From Coemansia sp. RSA 1804 (Eukaryota; Kickxellomycota; Kickxellomycetes; Kickxellales; Kickxellaceae), in contig JANBTH010000658.1 in NCBI GenBank assembly GCA_027578815.1, positions 1-13,004 on the forward strand: a DNA stretch of 13,004 bases. Reading direction: 5' to 3'. Positions 7,185 through 13,004 of the stretch are shown here, piece after piece. Within the stretch, counting starts at the first letter, position 1. The number at the start of each line of letters is the position of its first letter. Both the position numbers and the translations under genes were made by a program. The notes under the pieces were generated by a model. That model saw only the letters and a program-made list of their open reading frames with translations. It had not been told where the DNA came from and made no database searches.

Positions 7185-7495
7185 CTTTTCCCTTTTCCCC
7201 TTTTTTCTTTTCCTTTTCCATATCACACTTGTAATCTCCGACACAGATATATATTGACATTGCCATCAACCACCAACCATCAACACCGCCCCACATACAG
7301 GCCACATCCATTCACCAAGACATCATCACCAAGCAATCAACTAACCAACCAACCAACCAGTAGACAGCCTAGACGGTGGTATTGTTGTTATTGCTATACA
7401 GAACTCTCGCTCCGGCCACTTGACCACCACAAACAAGCATCAAGAAACAAAGGGAAAAGACAGCGCTTAGCGCTTACCTCGCAAGCAGAACAGAC
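7185..7495 (+). other. Predicted long arginase leader without ATG
   Basis: About 310 bases between the expected transcription start and the arginase ATG contain no ATG in any frame, where several would be expected by chance. The leader goes from pyrimidine-rich to CA-rich (many ACC/CCA, including ACCAACCAACCAACC near 7342-7356). This supports a scanned mRNA leader starting at the TATA box at 7154. A spliced leader is possible, but no clear donor/acceptor pair was seen. The start coordinate is estimated from the TATA position. Confidence 0.5.
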
Positions 7496-8473
7496 ATGGA
7501 GCACGAGACAGTCACCGATGCGCAGCGCATGGCGCAGCGGTCCAAGTTCCTGACGGAGGCAACGGCAGTGGGCGTGACATGCGTGCCGTTCAGCGGCGGA
7601 CAGCCCAAGGGCGGCGTGGAGGACGGCCCAGTAGAGATGATCCGATTCGGCTTGCTCGATCAGATCAAGACCATGGGGTACGCGGTGTCGCTGAGCGAGG
7701 GGATGGACAAGTACGCAGCAATGCGGCCGGCAAGCGACCCGCCGATCGGCATACTGAAGAACCCGCGGTACGTGGCAGGCGCCGCGCGGCGGGTGAGCGA
7801 CCAGGTGCGCGCACACTGCGAGGCCGGGCGGCTGGCAGTGACGCTGGGCGGCGACCACTCGATCGCAATGGGCACGCTGTCGGGCTCGGCGGCAGTGTAC
7901 GGATCAGATCTGTGCGTGATCTGGATCGACGCCCACGCAGACATCAACACGCCCGAGACCACGGGATCGGGCAACCTGCACGGATGTCCGCTGGCCTTTG
8001 TTCTGGGGCTCTGCGAGGCCAAGGAGCCGTTCGACTGGATCGTCCCGCGCCTGCGCAAAGACCGACTCGTGTACATCGGGCTGCGCGACGTCGATGCCGG
8101 CGAGAAGACCCTGCTGCGCAAGCACGGGATCCGCGCTTTCAGCATGCACGATGTCGACAAGCACGGGATCGGGCGTGTGGTGGAGATGGCGCTGGACCAC
8201 GTCAACCGAGACCGGTCGCTGCCGGTCCACATGAGCTTCGATGTCGATGCGCTGGATCCGTCCGTTGCGCCGGCCACCGGAACACCCGTGCGCGGCGGCC
8301 TGACGTTCCGCGAGGGCCATTACATCTGCGAGGCCGTGGCCGAAACCGGCTGCCTTGTTGCGCTTGATCTCGTCGAGGTTAATCCGTCGCTCGGCGATCC
8401 CGACTCCCTGCGCCAGACCGTCGCCGTCGGCTGCTCGCTGGTGCGCTGTTCGCTTGGCGAGACGCTGCTGTGA
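7496..8473 (+). CDS. CAR1: Arginase
   Basis: This enzyme hydrolyses L-arginine to L-ornithine and urea, the first step of arginine use as a nitrogen source, in the cytosol. It has 325 residues, the normal length. All catalytic landmarks are present: GGDHS with metal ligand H121; DAHADIN with D145, H147 and D149; SFDVDALDP with D249 and D251; H162 in GNLHGCP (the proton-shuttle His); S158 and N160 for substrate; and E294 in the LVEVNP segment. The C-terminal GCSLVRCSLGETLL closely matches yeast Car1. The start is the first ATG after the leader (gacATGG). Third codon positions are overwhelmingly G or C, which suggests high expression or a GC-rich isochore-like block. The gene is followed by elongin C 243 bases downstream on the same strand. 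Confidence 0.98.
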   Translation: MEHETVTDAQRMAQRSKFLTEATAVGVTCVPFSGGQPKGGVEDGPVEMIRFGLLDQIKTMGYAVSLSEGMDKYAAMRPASDPPIGILKNPRYVAGAARRVSDQVRAHCEAGRLAVTLGGDHSIAMGTLSGSAAVYGSDLCVIWIDAHADINTPETTGSGNLHGCPLAFVLGLCEAKEPFDWIVPRLRKDRLVYIGLRDVDAGEKTLLRKHGIRAFSMHDVDKHGIGRVVEMALDHVNRDRSLPVHMSFDVDALDPSVAPATGTPVRGGLTFREGHYICEAVAETGCLVALDLVEVNPSLGDPDSLRQTVAVGCSLVRCSLGETLL

Positions 8474-8716
8474 GAGCAAAGTCCTGGGATACACCGTTTT
8501 CTCTTGGTTCTAGTGCTTGGTGTTTTCGTTGTTTCTACTAAACTCACATGACCGCAGCCATAACACATAGCTCATTTGGCCAGGAATGTGCCGTTTTGTT
8601 TTATTCCGCAGCAAGCGAACCAAACCAATCAATCCTTTGGCTCCAGAGAAGCAGCAGCAGCACATCCCCTGAGTACCCATTAGCTTATTCTCACTCATCA
8701 GCTTTACTTTACCAAA

Positions 8717-9079
8717 ATGGCCGACGTCCGCTGCAACCAACAACAGCCCAGTAATGAGCCCGGAACAGTCAAGCTCACAAGCGGCGACGGGTTCTCGTTC
8801 ATCGTGCCCAAGGGCGTAGCGGAGCACTCGCCGACGATCCGCAACATGCTGCAGATGTCGCGCGGAAGCAGCAGCGATGCGGCCGGGTTCACCGAGGCGC
8901 TGACCAACGAGATCAGATTCCCGGAGATCAAGGGCGGCGTGCTCGAGAAGGTGTGCCAGTACCTGATCTACAAACACAGGTACGTCAATTCCCCGGCCGC
9001 CGAGAGCGTGCCTGAATTCAAGTTTGATCTGGAACTCGTGCTCGAGGTTCTGACGGCCGCCGACTACCTGGACTGCTAA
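8717..9079 (+). CDS. ELC1: Elongin C
   Basis: A 120-residue protein with a Skp1/BTB-like fold. Elongin C bridges cullin-type ubiquitin ligases to BC-box substrate receptors, and also joins elongin A. Seen here: VKLTSGDGFSFIV (18-30), the helix HSPTIRNML (37-45), NEIRFPEI (64-71), VLEKVCQYLIYKHRY (75-89), a PEF motif at 99-101, and the family's invariant end LTAADYLDC (112-120). A Ser/Gly-rich insertion at about 48-61 makes the loop before the NE-F segment slightly longer than in animals. The start ATG has A at -3. The upstream gap is only 243 bases. It contains a CAG-rich patch (8652-8663) and an ATG at 8548 whose short frame overlaps the elongin start in another frame. Confidence 0.96.
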   Translation: MADVRCNQQQPSNEPGTVKLTSGDGFSFIVPKGVAEHSPTIRNMLQMSRGSSSDAAGFTEALTNEIRFPEIKGGVLEKVCQYLIYKHRYVNSPAAESVPEFKFDLELVLEVLTAADYLDC

Positions 9080-9138
9080 GAGGAATGGGATGCTGTTTTT
9101 TGTTATTATAGTTTGTTTTCATTTCAATTTCAACTTAA

Positions 9139-9157
9139 AAAGGTTTTGGGAACCTTT
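9139..9157. repeat. Perfect 7-bp hairpin between convergent genes
   Basis: AAAGGTT (9139-9145) and AACCTTT (9151-9157) with loop TTGGG lie in the 134-base gap between the stop codons of elongin C and the M16-like gene. It may shape 3' ends of either transcript or may be chance. Confidence 0.35.
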
Positions 9158-9213
9158 CTCTCTGGGATATTTGCTTGCAGAGCATGAAGGTGGTAATGGG
9201 AATGGAGACAACG

Positions 9214-12200
9214 TTAGATGCTGGGCGCCAGTCGGCTGAATGGAACCGGCTGGCCGTGGATCGGATGCATGGTTCGGAACCACTGCACATCCTCCACCAC
9301 CCACTCGTCGGCCGCTGTGCGCCAGGCGCAGCAGCTGCCAACATTGTCCAGCCGCCGAGAAGTAGAAGTCGGGAAAATATGACTGGTGGACGGCGGGGCT
9401 GCTGATGCTGCTTCTATTGCCATATCCAACGTATATTGCACCTGCGCAACAGCATCTACGTTTCCAGATTTGAATCCAGATCCAGATCCAGATCCAGATC
9501 CAGCGCAGCCGGTCAACGCACAGAGCTCGCCAGCCGGTGTTGTGCGCAGTGGTATATCTCTTCCACCACTGGGTGTCTGCACATTCCTCTGTGCACAGCT
9601 CTCAACAAAGACATTCAGCTTCTCCAGATCCACCGCTCCCGCCAATTTGCCAGCGCTCTGAAGCGCCAGGAGACACGAGTGCACCGCAAGCACCGCCGTC
9701 GAGTATCGCTGCACAGCAGCCGGCGGCTGTCGCCTGGACACATTCTGTGCAGCGCCCCACACATGAACGATAATTGCGCGTCTCCTCGACGCCTCCTTCA
9801 CAACACCATCAGCAGCAGCAGAAGAAGATAGCACCGGGCGCGGCTCAATGTAGGCGTCCCAGAATGCCTCCACATCGCGGATACTTAGTGCGCGCAGGTG
9901 CGTGCAAATAGCAGCGGACCGGTCAAAGTCGTAGTCGCCGTCCACAATGTGCGCCCAGAAGCGCTCCCGCGTACTCGCCTCCGTCGGCACAAGGCACTCG
10001 CCAACAGCAGCAGCAAACGCAGCATCGCTCATCGCGCCCAGCACGTCGCGGCGGAATGCGCGCAGAAACGCCTCGATGCGCAGCCGCAGGAGCCACGGCG
10101 TATGTCTGCTCTGAACGCACAGACGCACTGCGCTGGCACCGTGCGCACGGCCCGCCCCGATCCACTCGCACGTGGCCCCGCCCTGATCAATGGTGTGTCC
10201 GCTCGCCTGCATGCCGCCAATAAATGCTCCCCGCATCACGTGCGTCAGCACAAGAGTCAGCGCACATCCGCGCCTGCTGCCGATGCCCCCGGTCCCGCCG
10301 CCCGCCAGCATGGTGTAGCTGACGGCATTGTACTCGCTGGCTGCGGAACCAGTGGATTCGGACGCGTGGTCCACGTGGAGCTGGTATGTGCCCGGATCCA
10401 GGTCGTACGCAGGCGCCGCCGGTCTGTGGAGCGCAGGCGCCCACAACGGCTTGGGCTTGGCAGCGCCAGACGCATCCAGAAGATCTCTCACGCTATTTAC
10501 TGTTTGCGCACGTACCAACGGTGATGCGGCAGCAACAAGCACAACGATGCGCGTGGCGGCAGCAAGCATCTGGCCCGCGGTGCGCACAAACCCGGCGTGG
10601 TCCAGCGCATCCAGCTCGCGCAGACTGGTTTCGTGCAGCCAGGCATTCTGTCTGGTCAGTCTCTTGGCGTGCCATGCTGCTGCGTCGCTAGGACATCTCA
10701 GCCGGTGCGCGTGTGCGCTGCCGAGTTGCTCCCTGCGCATTGCCTTCTGCCGCGCAAACCGGTCAGCCGAGTGCCTCTCGGGCCCGGCCCTTGTGTTCTG
10801 CAGAACCCACGTCAGAAGCATTCCAAGTGTTGGCATCTCTGTGGTGCCATCTATGGCATTTCCAGGTTGATTGGCGCGGATTGCGATGCCGGTGGCTGCT
10901 GCGGTGACTGAAAAATTAGAAATTTCCGCGTACCAAACCTTTGCCATTTCCTGCGAGGTCATCTCGTGCACTAGCGCCGCAAGCAGATGCGTGCACTCCG
11001 CCGCTTGTGGCGACTGGGCGGAGACGGAGTTCTCCAGCAGTATGTGCACAGTTGCGCTTGCAGCATCTTGCTTTGTATCGGCCGCCCAGATCTCGCAGTG
11101 CTCTGTCAGTTCTACCAACCACGCGCGCGGCGATCTGTCTGACATCGACGGAGCAAAAAGACCACGCCAGGCCCTGTTGTTGCTGTCTGCTGCGCGCAGA
11201 ATCGAGTCAGGCAGCCTGTTCTCTGCGTACCGGATTCCGTAGTACGGCTCCTTTTCTACAAGATTCTCATTGCTGGTCGGTGCTCCAAGCATGACACGGC
11301 AGTTGGCCGGATGCAGTTGATCCAGGAAGCGCGCCAACTCATCCACGTCAAAATCGGTGTGTGTCTGCAGCGCAGCAGCAAGTGCCCGGTTTGCCGCGCA
11401 AAGACCAGCCAACCGCTGAACCACCACGGCAACCGACTCAGCCGGTTCTACAGGATCGGCGGCGGCCCTGACACCTGCGACTGCCTCCCGAATTGCCGCC
11501 AGATACGCCAGCACCATCTCCGCCGCCTCCGCATATTTCTGATAGCCCTGGTCCGTGCATGCGACCTTTATGTGGAAGAACCCGCCGAACTCGGCCGCGC
11601 TGCCCAGCCATTCGCTCCAGGCACTTATTTTGTTCGCCAGACCAAGCTCGCGCAGACTCGCTGCCAGCGCCCCTGCGATTCCTGTCTCCACAACAGCCGC
11701 CACGCAACCTTTGACATTCCTTGCGCCGCCGCTGATGCTACAAATTTCAGTTACCGGAAACACCAGCTCCATCACGCACTGGTTGCCCAGCGTTTGTAAC
11801 TGGACTACCCGCCCCATGCGAGCTGCCGGGTACGGGCTGCTGCTTACGCGGATCCGCGTATCGCCTCTGCTTTTGACGCTGTCAAATGCCTCTGCTACCT
11901 CCTCGGCTATCTGATCCAGCGTGCAGCATCCAACAACTTCTGCGTGCATGATGTCAGCCGAGTAGTACTGTTCGAAAAACCGTCTTACCACTTCCTTGCC
12001 GTCGCCGCTCAGCATACCCGTCCCTTGCAGCAGACCCTGCAGGGTACCCCGGTTTCCCGCGTTGGCTTGCGTGAGCGGATGGTCCATGTCGCCCAGCGTA
12101 TAGATCAGGCGCTGGAGTCTCTGGTTATCGTTCCCGCATGCTCTCTCAAACTCTTTCTGAATAGAGTCAATGGTTCTGCTATTCAGCGCCTCGAACGACG

Positions 12201-12528
12201 GCTCTACCAAGCCCCGCCCTATCGTGCGCAGCGCCTTGCCAAATCCCGCATGGCTCACAGTCAACCAAAATGTGGTCATAAACGGCAATACCTCGACGGC
12301 TGCTCCTGTCGCGCCATCGCGCTTGTCACCAGCAACCACCAGACGCCCCACCAGGTGCGCCATCCCCGGCCACTCGCTCGGGTCAGCGGTGCTGCCAATA
12401 TCCACGCACACCGATACCGTCGACTCCTTTGCCTCGGGGTTGCTGATGCAGCGCACGCGCATCCCGTTGGGCAGGTGCACTATTCTCTGCTGGCTTCCGG
12501 CTCCTTTTACTATTGTCTCCATATACAT
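9214..12528 (-). CDS. Insulin-degrading-enzyme-like (M16A) protein, predicted catalytically inactive
   Basis: The product is 1,104 residues from the ATG at 12528 (A at -3; a second ATG two codons later is also possible). It lines up end to end with insulinase/Ste23-type peptidases (about 1,020 residues). An N-terminal M16 domain has the VHLPNGMRV strand and the CVDIGSTADP segment. Next comes YYSADIMHAEVVG, then the second M16 domain with LRELGLANKISAW, then the LHPANCRVML linker. The C-terminal half includes RIEAFLRAFRRDVLGAMSDAAF, YDFDRSAAI and RRAIIVHVW. The zinc motif HxxEH is here HLVGR (residues 58-62), and the downstream Glu ligand is replaced by I123, so zinc cannot bind in the usual way. 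The gene is intact, long and GC-rich, with no internal stop or frameshift, so it is likely a functional pseudo-enzyme and not a pseudogene. It is convergent with elongin C. Substrate holding, a partner-binding role, or heterodimer formation with an active paralog are possible. Confidence 0.88.
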   Translation of the reverse strand: MYMETIVKGAGSQQRIVHLPNGMRVRCISNPEAKESTVSVCVDIGSTADPSEWPGMAHLVGRLVVAGDKRDGATGAAVEVLPFMTTFWLTVSHAGFGKALRTIGRGLVEPSFEALNSRTIDSIQKEFERACGNDNQRLQRLIYTLGDMDHPLTQANAGNRGTLQGLLQGTGMLSGDGKEVVRRFFEQYYSADIMHAEVVGCCTLDQIAEEVAEAFDSVKSRGDTRIRVSSSPYPAARMGRVVQLQTLGNQCVMELVFPVTEICSISGGARNVKGCVAAVVETGIAGALAASLRELGLANKISAWSEWLGSAAEFGGFFHIKVACTDQGYQKYAEAAEMVLAYLAAIREAVAGVRAAADPVEPAESVAVVVQRLAGLCAANRALAAALQTHTDFDVDELARFLDQLHPANCRVMLGAPTSNENLVEKEPYYGIRYAENRLPDSILRAADSNNRAWRGLFAPSMSDRSPRAWLVELTEHCEIWAADTKQDAASATVHILLENSVSAQSPQAAECTHLLAALVHEMTSQEMAKVWYAEISNFSVTAAATGIAIRANQPGNAIDGTTEMPTLGMLLTWVLQNTRAGPERHSADRFARQKAMRREQLGSAHAHRLRCPSDAAAWHAKRLTRQNAWLHETSLRELDALDHAGFVRTAGQMLAAATRIVVLVAAASPLVRAQTVNSVRDLLDASGAAKPKPLWAPALHRPAAPAYDLDPGTYQLHVDHASESTGSAASEYNAVSYTMLAGGGTGGIGSRRGCALTLVLTHVMRGAFIGGMQASGHTIDQGGATCEWIGAGRAHGASAVRLCVQSRHTPWLLRLRIEAFLRAFRRDVLGAMSDAAFAAAVGECLVPTEASTRERFWAHIVDGDYDFDRSAAICTHLRALSIRDVEAFWDAYIEPRPVLSSSAAADGVVKEASRRRAIIVHVWGAAQNVSRRQPPAAVQRYSTAVLAVHSCLLALQSAGKLAGAVDLEKLNVFVESCAQRNVQTPSGGRDIPLRTTPAGELCALTGCAGSGSGSGSGFKSGNVDAVAQVQYTLDMAIEAASAAPPSTSHIFPTSTSRRLDNVGSCCAWRTAADEWVVEDVQWFRTMHPIHGQPVPFSRLAPSI
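9474..9503. repeat. Five tandem copies of ATCCAG inside the M16-like gene
   Basis: A perfect 6-bp microsatellite in five copies, with imperfect copies to its left. On the coding (minus) strand it reads as alternating Ser-Gly near the C terminus of the M16-like protein, a flexible linker before the last strand region. The unit is a multiple of three, so length changes keep the frame. Confidence 0.85.
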
Positions 12529-12931
12529 TATTTCTAAATAATGATGGAAAATTAAATATAGTGTAGAAAAGAAGAAAAAAGTGCTAAAATGTAAGAATAA
12601 AAATGAAATTAAATGAGGCAAAGGACGTCGTCATATTGTTCTGTTGATATTCATTTTTCATTTTCATCACTCTCCTTTACTCCCTTTTTTAATGTGATCG
12701 ATGATGCACAATAACCATGAGAATAGAGCTTTTTCCCAGTATTGACACGCCATCATGCACGCCAATGCACTTGTCCAAAGTGAACAAAATATCCTCATCA
12801 CCTCATGTATTTGCAAAAAAGGTGGTGTTGTGATGTAAAAAGAACACCTATTTCTCTTTGCTCAACAGATTATTTGGTGATCGACCAGATCGTCGCTACA
12901 TACATGTCTTTTTTACCACAAAAATTTTGCC
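12529..12931. other. Upstream region of the M16-like gene and 3' flank of tRNA-Phe
   Basis: AT-rich, about 400 bases, with no supported gene. The M16-like frame extends back to a TTG at 12621 but has no ATG beyond 12528. TATATTTAA on the minus strand (12552-12560) is too near the ATG to be a good TATA box. A pyrimidine-rich stretch occurs at about 12655-12690. No other structure stood out. Confidence 0.45.
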
Positions 12932-12936
12932 AAAAA
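12932..12936 (-). terminator. Pol III T-run terminator of tRNA-Phe
   Basis: Five T residues on the minus strand directly follow the discriminator base of the tRNA. Confidence 0.75.
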
Positions 12937-13004
12937 TGGGGCCTCCGTGGATCGAACACGGGACCGTACGATCTTCAGTCGCACGCTCTCCCACTGAGCT
13001 AAGG
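12937..13004 (-). tRNA. tRNA-Phe (anticodon GAA), 5' end cut by window edge
   Basis: Read on the minus strand, the last three acceptor bases CCT, then TA, and a D arm (GCTC-AGTGGGA-GAGC) are present. The anticodon stem is TGCGA/TCGTA (one G-T pair) with loop CTGAAGA, giving anticodon GAA. The T arm is CCGTG/CACGG with loop TTCGATC, and the 3' acceptor strand is AGGCCCC with discriminator A. Pairing predicts that four bases (GGGG) lie beyond the window. A and B boxes are present. There is no intron and CCA is not encoded. Confidence 0.93.

Noticed and set aside
6903..7553. A 216-codon plus-strand frame across the arginase promoter and leader
   Set aside because: It crosses the TATA box and pyrimidine tract, has low-complexity composition, and ends inside arginase out of frame.
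7579..8494. Long open frames overlapping arginase on both strands
   Set aside because: They are by-products of GC-rich third positions in the arginase gene, with biased composition and no family features.
12529..12621. Hydrophobic 31-residue N-terminal extension of the M16-like protein, which would look like a signal peptide
   Set aside because: The frame there begins with TTG and has no ATG; the hydrophobic residues come from AT-rich noncoding DNA. M16A peptidases start near the VHLPNG strand.
12805..13002. A 65-codon frame at the right end
   Set aside because: Its C-terminal part is a translation of the tRNA-Phe gene on the opposite strand.

Overview
The window looks like nuclear DNA of a compact, intron-poor fungal genome. 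It carries two eukaryotic tRNA genes with internal pol III promoters and T-run terminators. It also has TATA-box promoters and eukaryote-only families: elongin C, a DUF1764 protein, a mitochondrial two-HMG-box protein and a type II membrane glycosyltransferase. Every complete coding region reads through without an intron. The arginase most resembles yeast Car1. An early-diverging (zygomycete-type, perhaps Kickxellomycotina) fungus would fit, but that assignment is an inference from gene style only.

Layout, left to right. 1-618 (-) is the N-terminal part of a GT31-like glycosyltransferase that runs off the window. About 1.07 kb of AT-rich divergent promoter DNA follows, then a MATE-family transporter (1694-3232, +). 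The next 550 bp hold a likely polyadenylation signal, a TGACGTCA palindrome and a 74-nt stretch that can fold as a three-way junction. A tRNA-Val(CAC) lies at 3782-3855. At 4315-4550 there is a small, easily missed gene: a TATAAAAG box, an ATG-poor CA-rich leader, and a 35-codon ORF that is almost entirely one C2H2/C2HC zinc finger. A DUF1764 protein (4954-5412, -) and a mitochondrial HMG-box protein (5867-6715, +) are divergent and share about 450 bp.

From about 7.5 kb the coding DNA becomes clearly GC-rich. It holds arginase (7496-8473, +) behind a strong TATA box, a tandem palindrome and a roughly 310-nt leader without ATG; elongin C (8717-9079, +); and, convergent with it, a 1,104-residue insulin-degrading-enzyme-like protein (9214-12528, -). 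In that protein the zinc ligands and two substrate-contact residues of the family are all replaced, so it is predicted to be catalytically dead. A tRNA-Phe(GAA) on the minus strand is cut by the right edge and lacks four 5' bases.

The genes do not form one pathway; this is an ordinary chromosomal neighbourhood. The parts most worth following up are the single-zinc-finger microprotein gene, the pseudo-M16 peptidase, the histone-H1-like tail on the mitochondrial HMG protein, and the three-way-junction element. No mobile element, CRISPR array or virus-derived sequence was seen.
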